This document shows positions 1 to 5,101 of a stretch of DNA of 6,537 nucleotides, in pieces. Under the pieces are notes generated by a model. It ran no database searches, was not told where the DNA came from, and was given only the letters and a program-made list of their open reading frames with translations. The stretch is from Oscillospiraceae bacterium (lineage in GTDB: Bacteria > Bacillota > Clostridia > Oscillospirales > Ruminococcaceae), in NCBI GenBank assembly GCA_029098085.1, contig JAQXNQ010000355.1, positions 1 through 6,537 of the forward strand, in the 5' to 3' direction. Every line of letters starts with the position of its first letter. The stretch's first letter is position 1. A program made the translations under genes and the position numbers.

Positions 1-6
1 AGGCAC

Positions 7-408
7 TCACTCCTGGCTGCCCACCTCCACCAGTTCGCGGAGCGCTTCATACTTTTTCTCGCCGATTCCCTTGACCTGCAGCAGTTCCTCCTTCTGCAGA
101 AAACCGCCGTGGGCTTCCCGATAGGCCAGAATCTCTCCGGCCAGCGTCTCGCCGATGCCGGGCAGAGCCATCAGCTGCTTTGCATCCGCCGTGTTCAGGT
201 CGATGGGAAAGGAAACTTCTCCGGGAGAAGCTTCAGCTGCTTCAGACTGCTCCTTCTCCGCAGAGCTGCCCGCTTCCGCCGAGACAGACGGAGGAAGGGC
301 CGTCAATCCTTCGCTCCGGCTCCCTCTGCCCATGAGCCAGCCGCCCACAAACAGAAAGGAGGCCGCCGTCACCGCGCAGAGGATGGAAATGATCTTCTTT
401 TCCGTCAT
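7..408 (-). CDS. comEA: ComEA-like helix-hairpin-helix DNA-binding protein
   Basis: A 133-residue protein with an N-terminal membrane anchor (about residues 5-26, hydrophobic, after MTEKK), an Ala/Ser/Glu-rich linker (about 30-66), and a C-terminal ComEA-type domain starting at IDLNTADAKQLMALPGIGE. Two helix-hairpin-helix signatures are visible: LPGIGETLAGEIL and VKGIGEKKYEAL. The family binds double-stranded DNA non-specifically on the outer face of the membrane and feeds it to the ComEC channel during natural transformation. The protein is short: Bacillus ComEA is about 205 residues with a SLBB domain between anchor and HhH, and that domain is absent here. The start is supported by AAGGAGG (416-422) 7 nt upstream. 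It is the third gene of a leftward unit, 49 nt after the isomerase-like gene. Only six bases lie beyond its stop, so whether comEC follows cannot be seen. A DNA-binding role is very likely; competence itself is inferred. Confidence 0.9.
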   Translation of the reverse strand: MTEKKIISILCAVTAASFLFVGGWLMGRGSRSEGLTALPPSVSAEAGSSAEKEQSEAAEASPGEVSFPIDLNTADAKQLMALPGIGETLAGEILAYREAHGGFLQKEELLQVKGIGEKKYEALRELVEVGSQE

Positions 409-415
409 GGCAGGG

Positions 416-422
416 CCTCCTT
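416..422 (-). promoter_or_regulatory. Ribosome binding site of comEA
   Basis: On the minus strand this reads AAGGAGG, a full match to the anti-Shine-Dalgarno core, 7 nt before the ATG at 408. It fixes the comEA start and shows that the gene is translated independently of the upstream isomerase-like gene. Confidence 0.85.
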
Positions 423-457
423 CCGGCTTCAGGCATCCGCGTTTCCCATAAAGCCGC

Positions 458-1216
458 TTACTCGCCCAGATACAGGCGGCGAACCTCCCGGAGACTCTCC
501 TCCGGATCCATCAGCGGATTGTACTCCAGTCCGCAGCTGCCGGTATAGCCGGCCTTGTCCACGGCGGCGAAAATGACCTTATAATCGTTTTCTCCGTACT
601 GCAGCTCATGGCGGCCGGGATGCCCGGCGCTGTGCAGATGGGCGATGCAGTCCAGATTGTTTGTGATATTGGGGATGATATTGCCCTCCATCACCTGCTG
701 ATGATAGATGTCATAAACGACCCTGACCAGCGGATGATCCACTTCCCGGATGATGTCGAAAGCCTCCACGGCAGACCACAGATAGTAGCCGGGATGGTTG
801 ACCAGTGTGTTGAGGGGCTCGATCATGATCGTAACGCCGGATGCCTCCAGAATGGGCCTGGCCTCCCGCAGGGCAGCGACGATGCTGGCGTGCTGTTCCT
901 CCCGGGGCGCACCGGTGTCGGGGCCCACCTGGGTGATCAGCCGCCTTACGCCCACCCGGTTTGCCGCTTTGCAGCTCTCCTGCAGGCCGTCCAGCCACTG
1001 CTTCCGGAAGGCCGGGTCGGTCATGCGGAACTCGGTGGTGCACATGCTGAGCAGCTCTACGCCGGTTTCCGCACAGGCGGCCCGGACGGCGTCCAGATCC
1101 AGACTTTTCCAGTCATAGGTTTCGGCCGCATCAAAGCCCAGCTTCCGCACCTCGCGGATGGCGTCACAAAAATCCATCGAAGAAAAGAAGCAGGGAATCG
1201 GTACACAAAGTCTCAT
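458..1216 (-). CDS. Sugar phosphate isomerase/epimerase, hydroxypyruvate isomerase-like
   Basis: A 252-residue single-domain TIM-barrel protein of the xylose-isomerase-like / AP endonuclease family 2 superfamily, with no signal peptide and therefore probably cytoplasmic. The open frame extends to 1330, but AAGGAGGAA (1222-1230) lies 7 nt before the ATG at 1216 and the protein then begins MRLCVPIPCFFSSMDF, a normal first barrel strand; the longer form would overlap the upstream gene. The hydroxypyruvate-isomerase-like signatures are IEPLN (132-136), VVYDIYHQQVMEGN (166-179), AHLHSAGHPGRHE (192-204) and GLEYNP (229-234). By family analogy E133, D169, H195 and E231 are the likely divalent metal and catalytic residues. 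Known members interconvert 2- and 3-carbon keto/aldo acids or epimerise keto sugars, but the substrate cannot be read from the sequence. The neighbours (an oxidoreductase and comEA) give no pathway clue. Confidence 0.85.
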   Translation of the reverse strand: MRLCVPIPCFFSSMDFCDAIREVRKLGFDAAETYDWKSLDLDAVRAACAETGVELLSMCTTEFRMTDPAFRKQWLDGLQESCKAANRVGVRRLITQVGPDTGAPREEQHASIVAALREARPILEASGVTIMIEPLNTLVNHPGYYLWSAVEAFDIIREVDHPLVRVVYDIYHQQVMEGNIIPNITNNLDCIAHLHSAGHPGRHELQYGENDYKVIFAAVDKAGYTGSCGLEYNPLMDPEESLREVRRLYLGE

Positions 1217-1221
1217 GTTTG

Positions 1222-1230
1222 TTCCTCCTT
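1222..1230 (-). promoter_or_regulatory. Ribosome binding site deciding the isomerase-like start
   Basis: The minus strand reads AAGGAGGAA, placed 7 nt before the ATG at 1216. It selects this start over the longer in-frame ATG at 1330, which lies inside the upstream gene. Confidence 0.85.
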
Positions 1231-1253
1231 GTTGTCGAGCGGCAGAGCCGCCT

Positions 1254-1931
1254 TTATGCCATACCGCAGCCATCCTCACCGCAGGAAAAGCCGCAGCCGT
1301 CATCTCCGCAGGAAAAACCGGGGCCGGCATCCTTATCGGCTTCCTGCCGGAGGATGGCGATCATCTCCTCTTTGGTATATTCCCGGACGGAAATCTTTTC
1401 CCCGTTGATATAGACGGTCGGCACGCCCTGCGGCTTCAGAACGTTCCGCGCGTACGCCACCGCTTCCTTTTCAGCAGCGGTATAGCTGCCGTTTTGCAGC
1501 GCCGCGGCAAAATCATCGGCGTCCAGCCCCACCCGGCGGGCCAGTCCGGCCAGCACCTCCGGCTCGCCGATGTCCTGCTCCTCCACGAAGTAGGCGCGGT
1601 AGACCAGATCGTTGTACTCCTCGCCCCGCCCCTTTTCACAGGCGTAAAACCAGCCCTCAAAGGCCAGCCGGGTATAGGGCCGGGGGATCACATGGGGCGG
1701 CAGCTTCATATCCAGTCCCAGCCGGGCGCAGGGCTCCACCAGAATCTGATAGTTGGCCCGGCGCTTCTCATCGTGCCAAGTATCCACCCGCTCCCGGGAC
1801 TCCGGCGTCAGCTCATAGGGCTGCCAAGTGATCTCCGCCTCCATGCCGGTCTCGGCCAACGCCTGCTTCAGCGCCTCCTTGGCCACCAGACAGTAGGGGC
1901 AGACATAATCGGAAACAAAAAGAATCTGCAA
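1254..1931 (-). CDS. Cytoplasmic DsbA-family (FrnE-like) thiol oxidoreductase with duplicated C-x4-C tail
   Basis: A 225-residue thioredoxin-fold protein of the DsbA family, FrnE/2-hydroxychromene-isomerase-like branch. It opens MQILFVSDYVCPYC: the first beta strand leads directly to a CPYC redox site (C11, C14). A helical insertion follows (about 50-155), and the cis-proline loop is GVPTVYINGE with P171. No signal peptide is present, so it should act in the cytoplasm, in thiol-disulfide exchange on proteins or small thiols. I chose the TTG at 1931 because AAGGAGG (1940-1946) lies 8 nt upstream; the only ATG in frame (1991) falls upstream of the -10 element and could not be on the transcript. 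The C-terminus carries two copies of FSCGxDGCG, giving C208-x4-C213 and C217-x4-C222, then MA. It is the first gene of the leftward three-gene unit. Family assignment is firm; the substrate is unknown. Confidence 0.9.
   Translation of the reverse strand: MQILFVSDYVCPYCLVAKEALKQALAETGMEAEITWQPYELTPESRERVDTWHDEKRRANYQILVEPCARLGLDMKLPPHVIPRPYTRLAFEGWFYACEKGRGEEYNDLVYRAYFVEEQDIGEPEVLAGLARRVGLDADDFAAALQNGSYTAAEKEAVAYARNVLKPQGVPTVYINGEKISVREYTKEEMIAILRQEADKDAGPGFSCGDDGCGFSCGEDGCGMA
1264..1317. repeat. Two-copy 27-bp in-frame tandem repeat in the oxidoreductase tail
   Basis: Units 1264-1290 and 1291-1317 are identical at 23 of 27 positions by eye and lie head to tail. Each encodes the nine residues FSCGxDGCG (x is D in one, E in the other). 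The repeat length is a multiple of three, so the frame is kept and a C-x4-C motif is duplicated. Confidence 0.9.
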
Positions 1932-1939
1932 TGCAAGCT

Positions 1940-1946
1940 CCTCCTT
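1940..1946 (-). promoter_or_regulatory. Ribosome binding site selecting a TTG start
   Basis: The minus strand reads AAGGAGG, 8 nt before a TTG codon at 1931-1929. No ATG or GTG sits at a suitable distance, so this site is the main evidence for a non-ATG start of the FrnE-like gene. Confidence 0.85.
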
Positions 1947-1962
1947 TTCTCGTGTTTCTTTT

Positions 1963-1991
1963 ATTGTACATTTTTTGACGCCAAATAGCAA
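1963..1991 (-). promoter_or_regulatory. Sigma-A-type promoter of the oxidoreductase-isomerase-comEA unit
   Basis: On the minus strand, -35 TTGCTA (1991-1986) and -10 TACAAT (1968-1963) are separated by exactly 17 bp. Transcription would start near 1956, giving a leader of about 25 nt with the ribosome binding site in place. It is divergent from the proS promoter about 60 bp away. No other convincing promoter is seen inside the three-gene unit. Confidence 0.7.
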
Positions 1992-2042
1992 CCTTTGATT
2001 ATGAAGAAAGAGAAATACCGCGATTTTTTCGATCTTTCCGCC

Positions 2043-2066
2043 GCAGGCAGTTGCAACCTTGCCTGC
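2043..2066. promoter_or_regulatory. Dyad flanking the proS -35 element (possible operator)
   Basis: Perfect 7-bp inverted arms GCAGGCA (2043-2049) and TGCCTGC (2060-2066) are separated by 10 bp, and the spacer contains a second perfect palindrome, GTTGCAAC (2050-2057). The proS -35 hexamer (2051-2056) sits inside this inner palindrome. The symmetry and position suit a repressor or activator site, but no regulator is identified. The dyad lies upstream of the predicted transcript, so it should act as DNA and not as RNA. Confidence 0.5.
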
Positions 2067-2079
2067 TATTTGCTATAAT
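2051..2079 (+). promoter_or_regulatory. Promoter of proS with extended -10
   Basis: -35 TTGCAA (2051-2056), a 17-bp spacer and a consensus -10 TATAAT (2074-2079), preceded by TG at 2071-2072 in the extended -10 arrangement TGnTATAAT. The predicted start is near 2086-2087, giving a leader of about 48 nt before the proS ATG. Confidence 0.85.
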
Positions 2080-2088
2080 AAGTTGAAT

Positions 2089-2109
2089 GGCCCGTCCTGA
2101 AGCCGGGCC
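2089..2109 (+). other. GC-rich hairpin in the proS leader
   Basis: GGCCCG (2089-2094) and CGGGCC (2104-2109) form a perfect 6-bp stem with a 9-nt loop at the very 5' end of the predicted mRNA, ending 11 nt before the ribosome binding site. It has no U tract, so it is not a terminator; a 5' mRNA-stabilising role is possible. The leader is far too short for a T-box. Confidence 0.5.
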
Positions 2110-2120
2110 GCAAATGGAAA

Positions 2121-2126
2121 AAGGAG
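2121..2126 (+). promoter_or_regulatory. Ribosome binding site deciding the proS start
   Basis: AAGGAG lies 8 nt before the ATG at 2135. It favours this start over the in-frame ATG at 2087, which has no Shine-Dalgarno sequence upstream. Confidence 0.85.
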
Positions 2127-2134
2127 AATCTGTT

Positions 2135-3571
2135 ATGGCACAGCAGAAAAAAATGGTGGAAGCCATTACTTCAATGAATGAAGATTTTGCCCGCTGGTAT
2201 ACCGACATCGTCAAAAAGGCGGAGCTCTGCGATTATTCCAGCGTACGCGGCTGCATGATCCTGCGGCCCTATGGCTATGCCATCTGGGAAAATATTCAGC
2301 GGATCCTGGACGCAAAGTTCAAGGAAACCGGTCACGAAAACGTCTACATGCCCATGCTGATCCCCGAGAGCCTGCTGCAGAAGGAAAAGGATCATGTGGA
2401 GGGCTTTGCCCCCGAGGTGGCCTGGGTGACCCACGGCGGCAGTGAGAAGCTGGCCGACCGGCTCTGTGTGCGCCCCACGTCCGAGACCCTGTTCTGTGAG
2501 CACTATGCCCACATCATCCATTCCTACCGGGATCTGCCCAAGCTGTACAACCAGTGGTGCTCGGTCATGCGGTGGGAAAAGACCACCCGTCCCTTCCTGC
2601 GCACCTCCGAGTTCCTGTGGCAGGAAGGCCACACCATGCACGAAACCGCCGAGGAAGCGAAGGCCGAAACCCTGCAGATGCTGCACATCTACGCGGACTT
2701 CTGCCGGGACGCTCTGGCCATGCCGGTGCTGCAGGGTGAAAAGACCCCCAAGGAAAAGTTTGCCGGTGCCGAATCCACCTACACCATCGAGGCCATGATG
2801 CACGACGGCGTTGCGCTGCAGTCCGGTACCAGCCATTTCTTCGGAGACGGCTTTGCCCGTGCCTTCGACATCCAGTACACCGGCCGGGACAACAAGCTGG
2901 CCTATCCCTTCCAGACCTCCTGGGGCGTTTCCACCCGTCTGATCGGCGGCATCATCATGACCCACGGCGACGACAACGGTCTGGTGCTGCCCCCCGCCGT
3001 CGCTCCCATTCAGCTGGTCATCATCCCCATCGCTCAGCACAAGCCCGGCGTTCTGGACAAGGCTGAGGAGCTGAAGCAGCGGCTGTCCGGCACCGTACGG
3101 GTCAAGCTGGACGACTCCGACAATTCTCCCGGATGGAAGTTTGCCGAGTACGAGATGAAGGGCGTGCCCCTGCGGCTGGAAATCGGCCCCAAGGATATGG
3201 AGCAGAACCAGTGCGTGCTGGTTCGCCGGGACACCAGAGAAAAGATCATCGTTTCCCTGGACGAGCTGGAGACCGCCGTTCCCGCCGCTCTGCAGGCCGT
3301 GCACGACGGACTGTACGAGAAGGCCCTGGAAAACCGCAGAAACCGCACCTGGGATGCTCACAGCTGGGACGAGTTCACCCAGATTGCCAACGAAAAGAGC
3401 GGCTTCATTCGCGCCATGTGGTGCGGCGATGAGGAATGCGAAAACCGGATCAAGGATGAGACCGGCATCAAATCCCGCTGCATTCCCTTCGGTGAAGAGC
3501 CCATCGGCGACACCTGCGTCTGCTGCGGCCGTCCCGCCAAAAAGTTGGTCTACTGGGGCAGACAGTACTGA
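2135..3571 (+). CDS. proS: Prolyl-tRNA synthetase, zinc-type C-terminal domain class (ProRS type 3)
   Basis: A 478-residue class II aminoacyl-tRNA synthetase that charges tRNA-Pro with proline in the cytoplasm using ATP. The catalytic core shows the RPTSE segment (113-117), motif 2 around MRWEKTTRPFLRTSEF (145-160) with R146 and R156, and motif 3 at GVSTRLIGGIIMTHGD (264-279) with R268. There is no editing-domain insertion between motifs 2 and 3, unlike the longer E. coli-type enzyme of about 570 residues. An anticodon-binding domain (about 290-395) is followed by the extra C-terminal domain with C430, C435, C461 and C464, spaced like the zinc site of Thermus-type ProRS. The protein ends at a terminal tyrosine (YWGRQY), as is typical of this class. 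The start at 2135 is set by the AAGGAG site; an in-frame ATG at 2087 would add 16 residues. It is a single-gene transcript with its own promoter and terminator. Confidence 0.98.
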   Translation: MAQQKKMVEAITSMNEDFARWYTDIVKKAELCDYSSVRGCMILRPYGYAIWENIQRILDAKFKETGHENVYMPMLIPESLLQKEKDHVEGFAPEVAWVTHGGSEKLADRLCVRPTSETLFCEHYAHIIHSYRDLPKLYNQWCSVMRWEKTTRPFLRTSEFLWQEGHTMHETAEEAKAETLQMLHIYADFCRDALAMPVLQGEKTPKEKFAGAESTYTIEAMMHDGVALQSGTSHFFGDGFARAFDIQYTGRDNKLAYPFQTSWGVSTRLIGGIIMTHGDDNGLVLPPAVAPIQLVIIPIAQHKPGVLDKAEELKQRLSGTVRVKLDDSDNSPGWKFAEYEMKGVPLRLEIGPKDMEQNQCVLVRRDTREKIIVSLDELETAVPAALQAVHDGLYEKALENRRNRTWDAHSWDEFTQIANEKSGFIRAMWCGDEECENRIKDETGIKSRCIPFGEEPIGDTCVCCGRPAKKLVYWGRQY

Positions 3572-3589
3572 TCTCCCTGACATGAAACG

Positions 3590-3621
3590 AGCCCGCCTTC
3601 ACAGGAAGGCGGGCTGTTTTT
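3590..3621 (+). terminator. Intrinsic terminator of proS
   Basis: An 11-bp perfect stem, AGCCCGCCTTC (3590-3600) with GAAGGCGGGCT (3605-3615), closes a 4-nt ACAG loop and is followed by GTTTTT (3616-3621), 18 nt after the proS stop. Read leftward it also lies just past the stop of the facing gene at 3633, but the minus-strand tail (CGTTTC) is weak, so termination in that direction is only possible. Confidence 0.93.
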
Positions 3622-3632
3622 GCAGCAATCAC

Positions 3633-4385
3633 TCAATAGTAGAAGCCAAGCTGACCGATGGCCGTAATAATGCCGATCAGCGCGCCGAAAACCGAGTTGA
3701 GAATCGCCAGCACCAGACCGATGATGCAGAGGATCTGACCGTTGCGAACCTCCTCACCGGCCTTTTTGGCCTTGCTGGCCAGTACCAGACCGACGATGGC
3801 GCAGGGATAGGTGATGATCGGAAACAGCACGGCAAATACCACCGCCACAACGCCCAGGATCAGAATCACCGTCTTCTGACTGCCGGCGGGAGCAGGCGCG
3901 GGGCCGTTCATCTGCTGGAAGCCGCCAGCGTTCTGCTGCCAGCCGGTATTGCTTTGGGGAGCGCTGGGCGGAGTCTGCCAGCTCTGGGCGGGAGGCGTCT
4001 GCTGCGGAGTATCCTGTCGGGGAGCATTCTGCCAGTAATCCTCAGAAGGCTGCACATCGGGCGCGCGGGGCACGTCGGAAAAGGGATCGGCACTCTGCCA
4101 GCCAGCGGAGGCCGGAGCAGAGCCGTCCTTGCGGTTGTTGTAGTAGGAAAGCTCCTCTTCATCGCCGCCTTGCTGAGCAGTGCTACCGTCTGCGGAGGCG
4201 GAAGTGTCTTCTGCGGGGAAGGACGGAGATTCAGCCGGAGCGGCGCTTCTGGACTGGTCGTCCGGGGAAGTGTAGCCGTAGCCCTGAATATCCGTGGCAT
4301 CCGTCACGCGGGCGCCGCATTCGCTGCAGAACGCCGCGCCGTTTTCCAGAATAGAGCCGCACCGGGTGCAGTACTTGGTGTGCAT
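3633..4385 (-). CDS. Zinc-ribbon membrane protein with DUF4190-like hydrophobic C-terminus
   Basis: A 250-residue protein of unknown function. The N-terminus is a short zinc ribbon, YCTRCG...FCSECG, with C6, C9, C20 and C23. A long low-complexity, presumably disordered linker follows (about 30-168), rich in Ser, Ala, Pro, Gln and Asp with scattered Trp. The C-terminus has two hydrophobic stretches, about 172-203 and 215-245, separated by the basic segment SKAKKAGEEVRNGQ; this resembles the DUF4190 pattern, in which each stretch may be one long or two short helices. The zinc ribbon and linker are expected on the cytoplasmic side. The start is supported by AAAGGAG (4394-4400) 8 nt upstream, with a good promoter behind it. 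Proteins of this build are common in Firmicutes and mostly uncharacterised; I assign no function. It is divergent from a second zinc-ribbon membrane protein gene. Confidence 0.88.
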   Translation of the reverse strand: MHTKYCTRCGSILENGAAFCSECGARVTDATDIQGYGYTSPDDQSRSAAPAESPSFPAEDTSASADGSTAQQGGDEEELSYYNNRKDGSAPASAGWQSADPFSDVPRAPDVQPSEDYWQNAPRQDTPQQTPPAQSWQTPPSAPQSNTGWQQNAGGFQQMNGPAPAPAGSQKTVILILGVVAVVFAVLFPIITYPCAIVGLVLASKAKKAGEEVRNGQILCIIGLVLAILNSVFGALIGIITAIGQLGFYY

Positions 4386-4393
4386 GGTCTTCT

Positions 4394-4400
4394 CTCCTTT
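4394..4400 (-). promoter_or_regulatory. Ribosome binding site of the 250-aa zinc-ribbon gene
   Basis: The minus strand reads AAAGGAG, 8 nt before the ATG at 4385, which confirms that start; the protein then opens directly into the zinc ribbon (MHTKYCTRCG). Confidence 0.8.
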
Positions 4401-4427
4401 GTGGGCACAAGAATATGGGTCACCCTT

Positions 4428-4456
4428 ATGATAAAACAGATTCCGTTAAAAATCAA
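4428..4456 (-). promoter_or_regulatory. Promoter of the leftward zinc-ribbon gene
   Basis: On the minus strand, -35 TTGATT (4456-4451), a 17-bp spacer and -10 TATCAT (4433-4428). The predicted start is near 4421, about 36 nt before the ATG. Both hexamers deviate from consensus by two bases or fewer. Confidence 0.65.
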
Positions 4457-4592
4457 GCGAAAGCATCCTTTTTCGCAGAGAATCGGAAATTTTCCTGTAC
4501 AGTTCGGCAGATCATCCGCATATTGAAAAATGCAATCTTTTCACGGTTTGTTAACCGCCGGTGAAGCGGATGAAAACTCTTTCGCAGCATTC
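4457..4592. other. Divergent intergenic spacer between the two zinc-ribbon genes
   Basis: No gene is seen between the two promoters. The stretch is AT-richer than its surroundings and holds several small dyads: GCGAAA/TTTCGC (4457-4462 and 4471-4476), GGAAATTTTCC (4485-4495) and CGGTT/AACCG (4544-4548 and 4553-4557). None is strong enough to call an operator. No riboswitch or small RNA is recognised. Confidence 0.5.
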
Positions 4593-4621
4593 TTGACAAA
4601 CGGGCGGAATCCTTTTAGGAT
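4593..4621 (+). promoter_or_regulatory. Promoter of the rightward zinc-ribbon gene
   Basis: A consensus -35 TTGACA (4593-4598), a 17-bp spacer and -10 TAGGAT (4616-4621). The predicted start is near 4628, about 34 nt before the ATG at 4662. A closer match to the -10, TAGAAT at 4621-4626, is less likely because its spacer would be 22 bp. Confidence 0.75.
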
Positions 4622-4648
4622 AGAATTATATGGACTGAAATTCACAGC

Positions 4649-4654
4649 GGGAGG
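4649..4654 (+). promoter_or_regulatory. Ribosome binding site deciding the start of the 130-aa gene
   Basis: GGGAGG lies 7 nt before the ATG at 4662. Another in-frame ATG at 4656 is only 1 nt from the site and is excluded on spacing. A still earlier in-frame ATG at 4530 lies upstream of the promoter. Confidence 0.8.
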
Positions 4655-4661
4655 AATGGCA

Positions 4662-5054
4662 ATGAACTGGCTGCAGCGGTTTATGATGGGACGATATGGT
4701 GTGGATGGGCTCAGTGTGGGAATCGTGGTTCTGGGCATGATTCTGACCCTGACAAACAGCTTTGTGGGCTGGCTGCCCCTGCTGCTTTTATCCTATGTCT
4801 GCTTTGGCGTGGTGCTGTTCCGGATGCTCTCCCGGAATATCGAAGCCAGACGGAAGGAAAACGCCGCAGCGGCAAAATTTTTCCGTCCCATGCTGGAAAG
4901 GGGAAAGCTCTGGATGCGGATGTGGAGAGACCGGAAAACCCACCGGTACTTCTCCTGCCCCAACTGCAAACAGCATGTACGGGTTCCCAAAGGCAAGGGA
5001 AAAATCCGGATTGTCTGCCCCAGATGCAGAAAAGAATTTACCAGAAAATCCTGA
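4662..5054 (+). CDS. Small two-helix membrane protein with C-terminal zinc ribbon
   Basis: A 130-residue protein of unknown function. A short basic N-terminus is followed by two membrane helices (about 15-31 and 36-54) joined by the brief turn TNSFVGW, which gives a hairpin with both ends probably in the cytoplasm. A very basic segment follows (RRKENAAAAKFF to WMRMWRDRKTHR, about 63-95). The C-terminus is a zinc ribbon, FSCPNCKQHVRVPKGKGKIRIVCPRCRKEF, here named by its four cysteines C99, C102, C119 and C122; the Cys pairs flank a Lys/Arg-rich loop. Such ribbons bind nucleic acid or mediate protein contacts, but which applies cannot be told. The gene has its own promoter and a terminator right after the stop, so it is probably monocistronic. 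Because the regions upstream of 4662 are non-coding promoter DNA, the longer open frame from 4530 is not used. Confidence 0.85.
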   Translation: MNWLQRFMMGRYGVDGLSVGIVVLGMILTLTNSFVGWLPLLLLSYVCFGVVLFRMLSRNIEARRKENAAAAKFFRPMLERGKLWMRMWRDRKTHRYFSCPNCKQHVRVPKGKGKIRIVCPRCRKEFTRKS

Positions 5055-5057
5055 CGC

Positions 5058-5101
5058 AAAAAGGCCCGGTTCACAGCGGATCCGGGCCTTTCGTGTTTTT
5101 T
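5058..5101. terminator. Bidirectional intrinsic terminator between convergent genes
   Basis: A 10-bp perfect stem, AAAGGCCCGG (5060-5069) with CCGGGCCTTT (5082-5091), and a 12-nt loop. Rightward it is followed by CGTG and a T run (5096-5101); leftward the arm ends in TTTTTGCG. It begins 5 nt beyond the 130-aa gene stop and 8 nt beyond the S-component stop, so it serves both. The rightward T run overlaps the TAA of the facing gene. Confidence 0.9.

Noticed and set aside
424..456. CGGCTT/AAGCCG inverted repeat between the isomerase-like gene and comEA
   Set aside because: Only 6 bp with a 21-nt loop and no T run; too weak for a terminator or control element.
608..1988. Overlapping plus-strand open frames of 266 and 276 codons over the isomerase and oxidoreductase genes
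   Set aside because: No ribosome binding sites or motifs; both run antisense to well-supported genes, and the second crosses the leftward promoter.
2171..3583. Long open frame (470 codons) antisense to proS
   Set aside because: It is the shadow of a highly conserved synthetase in a GC-rich codon context. Its translation is Gly/Val/Leu/Gln-rich low complexity without recognisable motifs, and proS has full motif support, its own promoter and terminator.
3354..4526. Open frame (390 codons) on the plus strand spanning the proS end, terminator and zinc-ribbon gene
   Set aside because: It crosses the proS terminator and the opposing promoter, and its product is Arg/Ala/Gly-rich with no domain. 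The opposite-strand zinc-ribbon gene has a promoter, ribosome binding site and clear Cys motifs.
4457..4557. Small dyads in the divergent zinc-ribbon spacer as operators
   Set aside because: Arms are 5-6 bp in AT-rich DNA, where chance palindromes are common, and none overlaps a core promoter element. Noted only in the spacer entry.
4616..4626. TAGAAT at 4621-4626 as the -10 of the rightward zinc-ribbon gene
   Set aside because: It would need a 22-bp spacer from TTGACA; TAGGAT at 4616-4621 gives the standard 17 bp.
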